Shown: positions 26,208 through 38,394, numbered from the stretch's first letter. The stretch: 64,000 bases of DNA from Psococerastis gibbosa (GCA_963971405.1 OZ020489.1:22904290-22968289); one strand, 5' to 3'. Notes: a model not told the origin generated them from the sequence alone. Program-made: numbers and translations.

Positions 26208-26375
26208 TAAGGCGGGTATTCCACATACGTCAATCGTCAATGAAAAATTGAAAAATGACGTAACAATGACGTAAATTGACGTGGTAGCAGAATTTTTAGT
26301 ATGTCTTTAATGTCTGCTAAAACGTCATTTTTCAATTTTTCATTGACGATTGACGTATGTGGAATACCCGCCTTA
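26208..26375. mobile_element. Family B MITE next to the first exon's acceptor
   Basis: GGCGGGTATTCCACATACGT through TTGAAAAATGACGT pairs exactly with the right end for about 50 bp. The centre (GACGTGGTAGCAGA against TGTCTGCTAAAACGTC) also folds, so the element is nearly all hairpin. It ends 23 nt before the exon at 26399. Confidence 0.9.
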
Positions 26376-26398
26376 TTTGTGTATTTCTTCATTTTCAG

Positions 26399-26585
26399 GT
26401 GACTTAGTGGCTTGGTGATATCAGAAGATGTGAGTGGGGAGTGTAGTGTACGAGGGTAGTTCAGAATGTATCCGTGGTACCGCGATTCCGTGTCCCAGTA
26501 CTGCAACCCCACTATGCCCGCCATCAAAACCGAGACCGGATTCAACGACTGCATGCTCGCCCTCGACTATGCTGCTCAGTCAAAG
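26399..26585 (+). CDS. First coding exon of an unidentified nuclear-type protein
   Basis: The exon starts after a pyrimidine-rich acceptor (TTCTTCATTTTCAG) and ends AAG|GTAAGA, a near-consensus donor. Translation most likely starts at the ATG at 26466: an in-frame TAG lies 9 nt upstream and there is an A at -3. It encodes 40 residues (MYPWYRDSVSQY at the start, LDYAAQSK at the end) and ends in phase 0, which fits the exon at 52541. It contains AIKTE, a match to the SUMO-attachment consensus. The exon is GC-richer than its surroundings, as expected for coding sequence. 26399-26465 would be 5' untranslated, so at least one upstream non-coding exon is implied. I do not recognise the family. Exon boundaries are inferred from splice signals only. 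Confidence 0.6.
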
Positions 26586-26649
26586 GTAAGACTATCCCTG
26601 AGAGACATGGCCGACGACAGCCATTCACTGAACTATATATATATACATG

Positions 26650-26858
26650 TTTTTATTTTTTATTTTTTTTATTTTTTTTATTTTTTTTATTTTTAAAAAG
26701 ACTATTCGCATACAAACAATTTAATGATTGGATCCGAATAAGCTCTTCAGTCGCCTCTGTAGGTAATACCTGTGTTGAGTTACGACAGGTCACCGATCGC
26801 ATGATGTGTACAGACTCGCACAAGTACGAACAAGCTACCACTATGCCATCGAAGACTT
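26650..26858 (-). mobile_element. SINE family 2, complete copy
   Basis: On the minus strand it begins TCTTCGATGGCATAGTGGTA (A-box-like TGGCATAGTGG). It runs through TTGTGCGAGTCTGTACA and GCGATCGGTGACCTGTCG, and ends in TTTTTAAAAATAAAAAAAAT with further A-rich repeats. Other copies are at 14.1-14.5, 25.8 and 34.9 kb. A B box is not certain. The tail starts about 65 nt downstream of the first exon's donor. Confidence 0.7.
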
Positions 26859-27379
26859 AAATGTATGTATATCAATGCAGCCATTCCACAACTCACAACT
26901 GTATCTCGAGTCTGCACAATTCCGTCCCTGTAGCCTGTAGGCTATATTTTATTGGCAGCCCTCTCCCTCCTAACTCGGAGGCCTATACACCCGCAGACCG
27001 TAACCAACTGGCTATACCCTGTTTTAGGCTGATCAAAATGCATTTTACAGCAAATGGAAAAAGCATGACTTGGTCCTATCGAAACTTCGTCAAGAGGTCC
27101 GCAGTTCTTTACCGGAGGAAAATTTTTGAAAGTATAGGTATGAAATTATTGATTTATACTCAAGGAACTAATAAATGGGAATAGGCCATAAGGAAAGTTG
27201 GATATTACAGGCACAAAAAAAATTTAGCAGAGGTGGAAAATGACTACGTAAAGTTTTAATCATTTCTTGCCCCCCTTCCTCCCTCTTTCTCCCCGGCCGA
27301 CGGCCCTGCTTAGATACTGCCGGAGGGTTAACACCTTTTAGGCGGACAGTAAGGGGACAAAGGAGTGGTAACACGCTTA
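26859..27379. other. Intron 1 DNA, nothing recognised
   Basis: Short frames only; a C-rich patch at 27265-27300. Confidence 0.45.
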
Positions 27380-27715
27380 TAGGCGGGGTTTCCAATGACC
27401 TCTCATTGCCGAATGCACATACGTTGACGTGGTAGCAGACATTCAAGACTTAGGCGGGGTTCCCACCGAACTTTCATTGCAGAATGCAAATGACATTAAT
27501 GGAAATTTGAATTTTTCTTTTTATAGAAATCTATTAAAATGTTTGTACTTAACATATCCCATGACGCCAATTTTTAATTTTAGTTTGTTTGTTTGTGATT
27601 TTACTCTATGATTATGATCATTGATCAATTTAAACTATGGCATAGAGTAAAACAAAAATTTCCGTCCATGTTATTTGCATTCTGCAATGAGAGGTCGGTA
27701 GAAACCCCGCCTTAA
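27380..27715 (+). mobile_element. Family A MITE, outer right unit missing
   Basis: The left side has both terminal units (AGGCGGGGTTTCCAATGACC and TTAGGCGGGGTTCCCACCGA). The right side ends after the inner unit, GAGGTCGGTAGAAACCCCGC-CTTA. The interior matches the complete copy at 46.6 kb. Confidence 0.85.
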
Positions 27716-28964
27716 TGCAATTGTGAGGAATCCCAGTTGACTACAATATTATATTCATATAGACTAGATTTAACTCCAAAGCAAGGGCAGTAGCTCTGAA
27801 TAACACCCGTTTTACTTAAACCTATAATTACAAACAGAGATATTTATCACTTAGATGTGGGCAGATTCTGCCGAGGGCAGTCGGAATATAAATTTTTTAT
27901 GTAAATACGTATTATATAAAGCAGCGCAGGTGTCACCATTTACGACCATTTAATATTTACCTGGCGGTATTTAATTATATTTAATTTTGTTGACAGTGAT
28001 GTTCAAAATAAAATAGTTCGGTCTGAGACACTGTTAAATGTCATTTCACATTTTTGTTTTCATCATCGTCACCAAGAATCATTCCTCCTAGAATATATCT
28101 TAAGACCCAATCTGAGTCCCCCCTCCCGCGGTACGCATTCAAATATTTATTGTAGAGCTTGAAAAAATAATTTTAGGCATTAGATGAAATATTTCTCGAC
28201 ATTTTGGTACATGATGTGTGCAGGCTCGAGCCTAGGCGGTGGCGAGGTGGGCCTCCGCCACTGGCGCAGGCCCCAAAGGGCGCAAAATTCACCCCTGGAA
28301 ACATTTCGTTTTCCTATGGGTATGAAGCGCTCTCCAAAAAAAAATTCTAAGATTAAAGAAGACTGGAAATATGGAATATATTTAAATCGGAAATTAAACG
28401 AACTAGTAAAAATAACTTTGAAAAAGCGCCAAAATTGGCTTGTGACATGACTTTTTTGGGTACAACTTGAATTTTTGGCTCTCTTTGGACTTTTCAAATG
28501 TGAAATTTCAATAAAATAAGGATACGAAAGGCTTCCTCCACTTTAGAAGTACGCTACAATCCTTGACCACTACAGTTTTGGTATGCAGGTATGCACTGTA
28601 GGATTTACTATAGCAATGATAACCTCAACTTAGGTACCGTACTGTGCCATTTTACGGCTTGTATGATATTGTGCAATACATGGGCAGGTTACTATATACT
28701 TTACTAGTAAGAAAGAGGCCAGGGGCGCATTTTAGACGAATTTTGTTAACCTTGTTCTAAAAACTACTCGAATGAGTTTTAGAAACGGGACCGAAAAAAC
28801 TGATTAGAAATGAATTTGAAAAGATTTGAGGAGCAAAGACAAACAAAAAATGGCTTCAGCGATGGGAACCTCAGGCCGCAGCCTTGATAAAAGCTGATGA
28901 GAATAAAATAAATCTAGTACGGTAACATGAATAAGTTATGAGTCTTCCTCTGTAAATTATGAAC
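27716..28964. other. Intron 1 DNA, nothing recognised
   Basis: Overlapping frames at 28180-28497 show no domain. The segment is otherwise AT-rich. Confidence 0.45.
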
Positions 28965-29640
28965 TTCACTGCTGTTAAAATCGTAAAACCCCACTATTTC
29001 GGGTCTATTCCTTCAAAACGTTTCCTCAGGGAGAGACCCCTGGCCCCCCTGTTCGCAGTAATAGGAGTTTCTTTGTAAGTTTTGTTAAATCTAGACGTTA
29101 CTGCTGTTAAAATGCGTAAACCCCCACTGTTTTGTTCTTATATTTACAAAATTTCTCCCCCCCCCCCTCCCCGGGGGGAGACCCCCGCGCCCTCTTCTTT
29201 CGGTTAAATGCAATATTATTTGTATAGGCTACTATCTATATACCGTCGTACTGATATCATTGAGATTAGGCCCGCATTTCGGTAAAATATTAAAATATTA
29301 TCTGATGCCTGTGTCCGCGCGAACGCTATAAATGCGCCAATACATACATTGACGTTTGATGTGCCTATACTATCATGTATATCAAGGGGAGCTTATTGGG
29401 CTGCACCCTGTTTGGAGCAATATGAATATGCATTCCTTTCCAAGCTTTCCTGCTGTAAAACCCCACTGTTTTGCACCTACATTTTCAAATTTTTCCCCCG
29501 GGCCCCTCTCTTTGTGTTGCAATGTGCAATGTAATTTTTATGAATAAGCATTCTTTTGTAAGCTTTGTAAAAACCATACTTTACTGCTTTTAAAATACGT
29601 AAAACCCCACTATTGTGCACTTATATTTATAGGCTCGTAT
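28965..29640 (+). repeat. Tandem array of a ~130-bp GC-rich monomer
   Basis: Units begin GCTGTTAAAATCGTAAAACC (28971), GCTGTTAAAATGCGTAAACC (29101), a third near 29448 and GCTTTTAAAATACGTAAAAC (29585). Each continues with CCCACTATTT, a pyrimidine/AT spacer, a CCCGGGGGGAGACCCCC-like core and TTTTGTAAGCTTTGTAAA. Between the second and third unit there is about 200 bp of other sequence that also occurs inverted at 34.5-34.7 kb. Confidence 0.75.
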
Positions 29641-30104
29641 TGGGATTTTTGACATTTTGAGATATATATATTTGTGAAAGTACTTGGTCAATGTGTTGAT
29701 TTTTTCATTGAGTTATTTTTGTAAAATAAGCATACTAAGAATTAATTTCCCTTTCGTTATTGTGGATACTATGTCTTTAGCCTCCATAACGTCATTGTCA
29801 CAAGAAATCCTGTGAGAGGCTACGGGTGGACCCCCCTCCCCAGGACCCCCCTATTTACGCCAATGAATTCTTGTAAAAGTTACTTTTAAAAAAACCATGA
29901 CTGAGGAAAGATTTATCGACTTAGTTAAGTAGCCAAGTTAATATTGGTTGGTAAAAATCTGAAATGACGTTTTTCTTAAAGAACAAAATTTCCTAAAATA
30001 TTTGCTAAACGTGAAAAGTGAAAGTCATTTTGTACATAAATCAAGCTGTAAGTATGCTGTTATAGGACAAGCTACTGTCCCTAAAACAGGTTTAGATGCT
30101 ACGT
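29641..30104. other. Intron 1 DNA, nothing recognised
   Basis: A GC-rich scrap (GGACCCCCCTCCCCAGGACC at about 29828) is all that stands out. Confidence 0.45.
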
Positions 30105-30478
30105 AAAAAATAAGCACCCCAAAATGTTTTTATTGACTTTTAAATTTTTTTTTTTAAATTAACAAAGCAAGTCATTAAAGATTTGGCTCATGGAAGTTGT
30201 AGAAGACTACTTCATGCATCATATTATATTAAATTTTTGGTACCTTAGATGTTTTAGGAATACCAGACAGGACTAAAATTTCGCGTATTCTGGAATTTTT
30301 GGAAGAACTACAAACCCGAAAAGTAAAAATACCCGATTATATGATGCACGAAGTAGTCTTCTACAACATAGTTGAGCGGCGATGAGCCAAAAAAAATTTA
30401 ATAACTTGCGGAGTTAATTAAATAAAAAATGAAAAGTATTTAATTTTGGGGTGCCAATTTTCTATGTAACATATCCTC
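30105..30478. mobile_element. Relative of the TTAA palindromic MITE
   Basis: It shares AAAGATTTGGCTCAT, GTTGTAGAAGACTACTTCAT and their inverted partners (GATGCACGAAGTAGTCTTCT, GATGAGCC) with the element at 45.0 kb. Its ends differ (AAGCACCCCAAAAT on the left, ATTTTGGGGTGCC on the right). The exact termini are uncertain; TTAA is present on the right at about 30478. Confidence 0.7.
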
Positions 30479-30639
30479 TTAAGCAAATTTATAATGCTTA
30501 TGCGCTGCCAATAATTATTACTAGATTTTCTTTTTTGGCTTAAGGGTATATACAGCCATTACCAAATCCATCTGGCAAAAGACTGCCAATGGGAGCTCAC
30601 TGGACAACGAGGTTGCCCAGGGACCGTCTAAAACAGCTT

Positions 30640-31020
30640 GCCCAACGTCCTACCACTTTTGTCCGATACTCTCCAGGAAGCTGACCACCTCCGTCAACAC
30701 CTCTTGGTCCAAGTCTTGGAGCACATCCATATATGTGAATGGCGGCAACTTCCCCTGGTCCTGCAACCTGCTAATAAGCTCTGTCCTCTCCCGGCTATAG
30801 AGGGGGCACTCAAAAGTGATGTGGTCCGGAGTACCCTCTTGATCCCCATAATTACTAGATATTGTAGAAACATTGTCCATGGATTCCCCATTGACGGTCA
30901 TTTCAACCTTTACTAACGTAACAACTGATCCAAATAAACAAGCGTTCTTCAAATTGATCAAAATTTCATTCACGTCGGGCCTTTCGTCGCAGATGAGATG
31001 AGGGATGAATAAATTCTCAG
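30640..31020 (-). mobile_element. Fragment of a LINE C-terminal tail
   Basis: A minus-strand frame carries NLFIPHLICDERPDVNE at the start and GTPDHITFECPLYSRERTEL followed by QDLDQEVLTEVVSFLES near the end, closing at a stop at 30650. The H-x-(3)-CP-x-Y-x-x-x-R pattern is characteristic of the segment after RNase H in jockey-like LINEs. The assignment rests on this short motif. The upstream half is not recognised and could belong to another repeat. Confidence 0.45.
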
Positions 31021-31952
31021 ACTGAAGTTATACTGTAGATGAACTCGCCATTTTCGATTAAATACCTACATTGTTGCCCTAACGCGTGACAAAACGAACC
31101 TAAATCTCTTGCAATCTGAATTCTGAAACAAACTGCCTTCAGATAACTTGTTAATATTTTGAAAATTTTTGATTCTTTGACATGTCGCGGGCCAGCCGAC
31201 GTCATAAATATAAGATATTGGTATCCTTTATACAGAACAAACGGACACTGTTTTTTTTTTATCCAACGAAATGTTCTCCAGATACGTTTATTTTAAAAAG
31301 ACAAGTTGGTATATTTGTAAGCATTCCTGGGACCGGTTTATCGGTCGTTTTAGATCCATTCTTTTGAACAATTACCAGCTACTGCATTATTTCTTTGTGA
31401 CATTAAAAAATGCCGACGTGATTGCGTTTTTCATCATATATTTCACTCATAAACGTCATTAGAACTGTCTTCAAGGCCGTCATTTTAGTTGAAAAAAATA
31501 TACATTGAAATTTGTATATTTTGTATTGGCATTTTAATTTGTAAATGAACTTTTTGACGTTTTATATTATAATGTTACCATGCATAAAAGTAGCCTATTA
31601 TGATTGTACTTCTAGGAAATTAAGGTACAATATAATTGTGTGCTATAATTAATAATTCATCGAGAAATTTTAAAGAACTAGAGGGCCCCGTTTAACTTGG
31701 TACCGCCTAGCAATCAATAAATGTCTTGTAAATTCAAATTTCCCCGTTTCGCCATTACATTTTACATTGTATAAAATACTCCTCAGTTCCCCTTCCCCCG
31801 TAACCCATTCCTCTTCGCCTTCATTTCATTTTCCATTGGGTATATAACACTCCCCCCTTGCCCGTTCCGACACCTGACTGCATTCCTGCTTTGTCTCTAA
31901 TCACCCGTGTAAATTGAACATGCACCGACACTGAACAATTGAAAAAGTTCGT
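31021..31952. other. Intron 1 DNA, nothing recognised
   Basis: Short frames without motif; a poly-T run at 31251-31260. Confidence 0.45.
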
Positions 31953-31960
31953 ATACAAAG

Positions 31961-32206
31961 CAGGGACGGTTTCAGAAAAAGTTTTCGGGGGGGCCGGAAA
32001 AATATCGCGTTTCTTTTACTTGAGTAATAACCCATGACTTCCGCAAACACACACCGACCGGCGCAAATACTCGAAAGAGTCCCGCGCCTTATTAAAAAAA
32101 AAACATAATTTCCTTCAAAAGTCAATTCTATCTAGTATAAAACTTTTTCTCTCGGGGGAGGGGGGCGATAGCCCCCACCGCCCCCTTCCCTAAGGATCCG
32201 TCCCTG
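31961..32206. mobile_element. hAT-like MITE, 246 bp, perfect 8-bp TSD
   Basis: Ends CAGGGACGGTTTC and the inverted GGATCCGTCCCTG are flanked by exact 8-bp copies of ATACAAAG (31953-31960 and 32207-32214). The interior is G-rich near both ends (TCGGGGGGGCC, GAGGGGGGCGATAGCCCCC) and has no coding capacity. Confidence 0.93.
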
Positions 32207-32394
32207 ATACAAAGACGAAAAGCATGGAAAAAGTCGTCTGTTTTAATTGATTGCCTGTATAAATCGAACACAACCCCTCATAATTTCCATTTGATGCTCT
32301 ATCTGTTTTGTTTGCGTCCAGCAGTACAGAAATTGTGCATCACTATAAATTTAGCTATATTTAGCATGGCTGGTAGCTTGCTCGTATATAAGAG

Positions 32395-32545
32395 GTACCG
32401 CGAAAATACTCGTTGTTTTTTTCATTTTGAATTTTTTTGGGATCTCAAAGACTAAAATTTCGTTGAAATCTCAATATCGAAATTTTTGACCGTCACAAAG
32501 CATTAATATACGATACATAGCCTATGTATAATAGGAAAGCAAAGT
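32395..32545 (-). repeat. Fragment of the TGTC-bearing repeat
   Basis: The minus-strand reading of TCGAAATTTTTGACCGTCAC-AAAGC and GGATCTCAAAG matches the first ~150 bp of the repeat at 14.6 kb, without the microsatellite. Confidence 0.55.
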
Positions 32546-32802
32546 TAGGAAGGTCTGATGAGATTTGAAGGTTTGCTATTTAAAGGCTATTCCAGTGATC
32601 CAGAAATACAGTATTAATGAAGACAAAGTTACTCCAGAGTCCAGTACCCTAATTATCAGTACTTACCACCACCGAAATAGATAGTGGGGAGAATTTTAAA
32701 TACAGTAAATTATATTAATGGTTTCTTTTATTATTATTGTTTTATTATTGATGCTACCATACCGGAGGGTTTAATAAACATCCCACTAGCTACCTTCTTT
32801 TA

Positions 32803-33080
32803 GAAAACATGGGGCATAATGAACACAGGGTTAGGGAATACAAGCCCTGGGTAAAATATGCCTCTTCCTGCGAGTAGTATCTCAATGGTCCTGCTTCTAC
32901 AGCTCGTGATTCGCATACGAATGAAGTCCACGACAAATGCAACAAGGGGAATGGCACAAAGAAAAAAGAGGAATGCACAATTGAATTTGAACATACCTTG
33001 AGCTTGACCAATGGAGGATCGGCATACCAGCACAGACCACGCCTCCTGTAATGCCTCCTGCCATCGAGGCTCAGGGCAGT
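32803..33080 (-). other. Open frame with one predicted membrane segment, uncertain
   Basis: A minus-strand frame reads PRWQEALQEAWSVLVCRSSI, GQAQGMFKFN, then the hydrophobic run CAFLFFLCAIPLVAFVVDFI followed by basic residues (RMRITSCRSR), and ends at 32800. A good donor (CTCAAG|GTATGT) lies at about 32999-33000, so the part before it could be an exon and the membrane segment intronic. No start or acceptor could be fixed and no family was recognised. It may be chance or a transposon remnant. Confidence 0.15.
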
Positions 33081-33244
33081 TGCTCCATCATAAATCTATG
33101 GAGGTTGTCAGGACGGAAAAGTCGACATTGCTGCTCACATCAAAGATTCAAAGTTGAGGATTTGACAGGCAGGTGCGTATGCAGGCGGAATAACTCGGAT
33201 TGTCTGCTGAATCTCTGAAAAGGACTTGGTGCTTTGGTATCTTA

Positions 33245-33345
33245 CCAGTGCCGGATTAACCTCTGTGGAGGCCGTGAGCAGGGGCGCCCAGTTTTGAAAA
33301 AGTCTGGGGGCAAAAGAGAGAGATTACCCCCCCCCCCCTCCCAAC
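33245..33345. repeat. Single left end of the CAGTGCCGGATTAACC family with poly-C
   Basis: CAGTGCCGGATTAACC matches the inverted right end of the 48.7-kb element. It is followed by CAGGGGCGCCCAG, possibly the end of a different insertion, and a poly-C run. No right end was found. Confidence 0.5.
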
Positions 33346-34554
33346 TACCAAGGAAATTGTACTGTTTTGGATTTACCTCCTGAGGAAAATGTTTTAGCAT
33401 TTTTAACTATGCAATACCTTACTAAGTTGCTACCCTTAAAAAACTAAAACAAAAAGCGTGTTTGAATTAACTTCTGACAGAATATAGGCTAGAATATAAA
33501 CCTAGTGTATTACAATTATTAAAAATTAAAAATACGATACATCATCAATTACTTGTCAGAATACTCAGAATCATAGCTCCAGCAGGGCATTAGGGCATTA
33601 ACTATTTTGCACTAATCAAAATATTTATTTGATGAACGTGAAGAGGAGCAAGTATCCGTAATGAGGGCAGATCTAAAGGCACCTTCCATTAAAGATTTTC
33701 GGGAGGGGGACCGTTTGGACTCGTCCAAACAAGGCCTAGGCTCAGACACTCACTTTATGAAATCGATTTTTTCAATCAATCAATATTCTAAACCAATTTA
33801 GTGAATTTACCAAAACGTTCTAATTTTTGCATCTTCATTTGAGTACCTAATCGTAGCCCGTAGGTATACATCCATTATACCAACTTTATCATTTGTCAGT
33901 TTTGTGAATATTGGAATTTGAAGTGAACTTTCTTTGTAAAAATATCTCTTTTGTGTTTCTGCAAATCTTTCTGCAATCTCCTTACTGGCAGAATTCGACG
34001 ACCCCAGCTGCGGTAAGCAATTGTTCTATTGCTTGCCATATGTGGCTATTATAATTATTGTCTTTGTAATTATTTAAACCGGGTTCAGTAAATTCTGCAG
34101 GCAATTTTCAAATCAAAACGCCTCAAAATATCCAAGGGAACACTTAAAAATTTTTGATAACGTACATGCCTATCGTGGAATATTTGGTCGATCGTTGCAC
34201 CACAATTTTTTTTTTATAACATGTGCTGAGAAGCGGTATGTGGAAGCGATTCAGCTAGACACTCCCCTTCATGAACACTAATGCTTGGCTATAAAATCCA
34301 GAGAAGGAAAACTCTTCTCTTTCAACCTCCCTCCTTGGTATTTAAAGTCGTTGTAGTTGTTTGTATTAATTTCAGTTCGGTTCAAGGCAGTATCCAGGAT
34401 TTTTTTCGGTGGTGGCTGTGGCGACTGTGATCCTATCTAGTGTAAATTGTTCTCTTGAGAGCTCAATTGTATCTAGTGTATTCTTTAGACTACAGGTTAT
34501 ATGGTATTACTTGTATATACCTATTATATGATAGCATAGGCACATCAAACGTCA
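33346..34554. other. Intron 1 DNA, nothing recognised
   Basis: AT-rich, no frames longer than 60 codons and no shared repeats noticed. Confidence 0.45.
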
Positions 34555-34865
34555 ATTTAGTGGCGGATTTAGCTTTGGTGATGCGGAGCAGGCAAATAAT
34601 ATTTTGTTGATATGCGGACTAAATCATAATGTTATAAGTACGACGGTTTAGATTGTATGGAAATAATATTGCATTTAACCCAAAGAGGGGAGCCAGGGGG
34701 TCTGCCCCGGGGATTTTTTTATTTTTTAATAGGCCCGAAATAGTGGTGCGGTTTTATATTTTTATATTTATATTTTAATTTACAAAGTTATATTCATCAT
34801 GTTACCGTACTAGATGTATTTAAGGGGGAGGGGGGCTGCAGCCCAATAAGCCCCCCCCCTTGCCT
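34555..34865 (-). repeat. GC-monomer repeat with TAGTGGCGGATTTAGC end
   Basis: Starts TAGTGGCGGATTTAGC. It includes GGGGAGCCAGGGGGTCTGCC, CCCGAAATAGTGGTGCGGTT and a poly-C run. It shares the stretch around TATGGAAATAATATTGC, in inverted orientation, with 29.2 kb. It is probably a hAT-like MITE, but a matching right end and target duplication were not found. Confidence 0.45.
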
Positions 34866-34909
34866 ACGGCCATGATTTGGTTATGAATGGGCTCTTTTTT
34901 TGGCAAAGT

Positions 34910-35030
34910 GCTGACAGCATGCGATCGGGGGAGACCTGTCGTAACTCAAAGCAGGCATTAACTAAAGTGGCACTGAAGATGATATTCGCGGATACACATT
35001 CATTCAATTGCTTGAAATAAACCAAGTTAC
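34910..35030 (+). mobile_element. SINE family 2, partial copy
   Basis: GCATGCGATCGGGGGAGACC, TGTCGTAACTCAAAGCAGGC and CATTCATTCAATTGCTTG match the middle and 3' part of the family. The A-box head and A-rich tail are missing. Confidence 0.55.
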
Positions 35031-38000
35031 GCATTGTAATAATAAAATTATTTAAAATAAACACTATTGTCACCTGATCACTTGGTTCTTCATCATAATG
35101 AAAATGACACTCCTTAAAAAAATTTTCTTCGGAAGTAAGCCTACCTATCAAACTTTCGATGAATATTCGTTTTTGCCATTAAAATGTTTTTGGTTTCCTT
35201 TAATTAATTATGAGCAAAACACATGTACTGTAAGTTTTCAGCCCTATTTCAGTACAATACAAAAGTACCGTATAGATCGCGCTGTAGGATTATGCATGTT
35301 TTTTTAATTAAATTAGTTTTGGATGAATTCACGTAGGCCTAATATGTTTATTTTCTATTGTATTAGTTATTATATACTCATGTACTGTATAACATGTACT
35401 GTATCTGAACCTGAAGTGAGCGAAAAAATATGGAGGTTAATGAATTTTATGTGTCAACCCCCAAATACAGTAATCTTAATATACATCTCGTATAATTAAT
35501 GTTGTATTTTTTCACGTGTAATTAGACCCCTCACTGGACCGTGATTGAGCTTCTTCAATTATGTACCATCATATTGCTACAGTGCTATTAACTATTAACT
35601 TGATTTTTTTTTCTTCCATCTGAAGCGAGAAAAAGTCAATGACTTGCGATGGCATTATCATAACAGAATGACACTTTGATAAAACCAGCTACATTCTTTC
35701 TATCTAAACTAAGTTTACTTCGAATGATGGACAGTTCGTCTTGTTTTTCAACACGCATTATATGGTCTCGCCTCATACAGTAATGTAACTTCAGTCCGCA
35801 CCTTGCATTTAATTTCAGTCATTATTTTTATATCAACAACACGACGTTTTTCACACACTCATAATGAACTAACCGAGCAAGCATATCAAACAACGAAAAA
35901 TAACAAACATGTTGAATTAATGAATTATCTTAATTAGGCTGAGAATTAGATTTAGCTGTAGCTTTATGAAGAATATAAATGACAATGTTATCATTTCAAT
36001 AAATGTGAGCTTTACTCGTTTATATTTTATCGAATATCATATAAAAGAAAAGCTGGAAAATTTGAAACACAGATTTCTGTATCTTGCATTGGGGGTATAA
36101 CATTGCTGTCAAGTGTAATATTCCACCTTTTTGGGTTATCGCAATTGTTTTCCCATGGATGTTTTTCCGTTGAGTGGTGTTGAGGGGTGACTTTTCTGCT
36201 GCGACTTTTCTGAAAATAATTCTGATTAAATTTTGCTTGCAAATTTAATGTAAGTATCATGTTCATGAAGCACTGATTTTGGTTTGGGGAGGGAAAAAAA
36301 TTCATTTTTTTAACGCTTTCTAGAGTAACCTAGAAGATGTAAATAGTATACGATAACAATTAATGACTATAAATAAATGGGTGATCATACTGTTTACAAA
36401 ACAATTTTCCTGCTACTCTTGTTGGCCATTCGGTCCACCACGTTGTCAGGACTTGGAGTGAATTTGATATTTTTTTTTGGGGGGGGGGGCATGTTGTGTG
36501 CCCATTGGATACGTGCGCGCTTGATGTCCATACATAAACTAATACTAATTATAATAGCTGAGTAGAAACTTACAGAAGACCACAGCTTTTACATCATACT
36601 TAGCAAGCACCTATTAATTGACGGAAGTTATTACCTTACCAACAGCCCGTTAAAATTCCAACTTTTTGAATTAGGCATTATCACTCAGACAATCTGCACC
36701 AACAACTTAATTCTAGGCATCGCCTACCGTTTTTCATTAAAGCAACCATTTCAAAGCGATTACGTCTACAAAATGTTTAATTCATTTTATAACATCTGAT
36801 GCTTTCTCTGCATGTTTTAACCCTTTAAGATTTTAGCAATATTTATATTATATACAGTATGTTAGGTAACTTACTTACATAGAGTTAAAATAAGCCTCTG
36901 TCATAATCAGTCATAATCATAAACTATAAAATAATATATAGGCTATATATATAATAATACATATAAATACCATACAATATTTTGGCTTCAAGATTTAAAG
37001 ACGTTTTATGAATCAGACTTATAGGTTTATAGTTTAGATTGTATTTTTAATTGTTTTTTTTTGTTTCTGTTTTTCTTGTGTACCTAATTTTGTAATGGAA
37101 GAGCATAGAAGGAACCGCACATACTTTTTTTCTTTGAATTTTTTTATATTTTTTTTGTATATGTGCCAAAAAATATTTTAACATGAAATTATTAGAAAAT
37201 ATTAGAACATAATTCTCCTTCGGGGCTTTCTCATAGCCCTGTTTATGTTACAAATATTGCTAGAAGAACTACTTATCTAATTTAAAGACTACCATACAAA
37301 ATGCCCTGCTGCTTTACATATTTCAATATTTTCCATTGGCTAACCGAAAATAGATCTAAGTAATTATGTAATTTTTTTCTGCCACCCGCAATGAAGCTGT
37401 ACCTAACTAGGGCTTAAAAATACGATTACGGACTTACGGTAGGTGTTATGTTATTCTCTAAGACAATCCACTCTTTCACCGAAATTCTTTGTTAAGAATA
37501 CATATTGTATACCTACCGCCTATGAATCTTAGCATAGCCAAAAAATACTATTTAACATTGGACACATGTAAGAAGTGACGCCATTTATATTATACTATAC
37601 TGGCGCAACAATTTCGCGTATTCTGAGAGAGTTTTTTTTCATATGAGATAAAAGTTTTCATTGACTACCTAAAGTTAATAAATCAGCAATACGGTAGTCG
37701 TGAACTCTGTTGAACTTCTTGAGATAAAATTTTAAAGTTCGAGTTCAATGAAACTGGGATCAGTTGTGTATAAGTGTAGGCTAGCGCGAACTGACTTTTA
37801 CGATTAGTAGCAACACCGTAGGTCATTTACGCTCTTAATTAGGCTAATTTAAAGTTCGGCACCTAATTTACTGTAAGTTCGATTTATTTTATTAACTAAC
37901 TGAATTTTTTTTGCATACAATTTTATTTTTTAGCTAATATTTCTATTATTCATAATTTGTTATAATATTTGATAATTTTCAATGATGAGTGAGGCTGGTA
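35031..38000. other. Intron 1 DNA, longest featureless stretch
   Basis: Three kilobases of AT-rich DNA with only a short poly-G run (36479-36489). The minus frame 36027-36305 has no domain. Confidence 0.5.
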
Positions 38001-38394
38001 TAAGGCGGGATTTCCACCGACCTCTAAGTGCAGAATACACATACGGTGACGTGGTAGCAGATATCATTAATAAAGGCGGGGTTTCCACCGATCTCTCATT
38101 GCAGAATGCAAATGCAAATTTTTTTGTTATACTCTATGCCATAGTTAAAATTGATCAATGATCATAGAGTAAAATCACAAACAAACAAACTAAAATTAAA
38201 AAATGGCTTCATGGGATATGTTAAGTGCTAGCATATTAATAGACTTCTATAAAAAGAAAAATTCAAATTTCCGTCAATGTCATTTGCATTTTGCAATGAG
38301 AGGTCGTCGGAAACCCCGCCTAAGTCTTGAATGTCTGCTACCACGTCACCATATGTGTATTCTGCACTTAGAGGTCGGTGGAAACCGCGCCTAA
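38001..38394 (-). mobile_element. Family A MITE with interior inverted relative to others
   Basis: Both sides carry two nested terminal units (GGCGGGATTTCCACCGACCT outside, GGCGGGGTTTCCACCGATCT inside). The interior runs in the opposite direction from the copies at 23.4, 27.4 and 46.6 kb. It is flanked by TAA on both sides. Confidence 0.87.
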
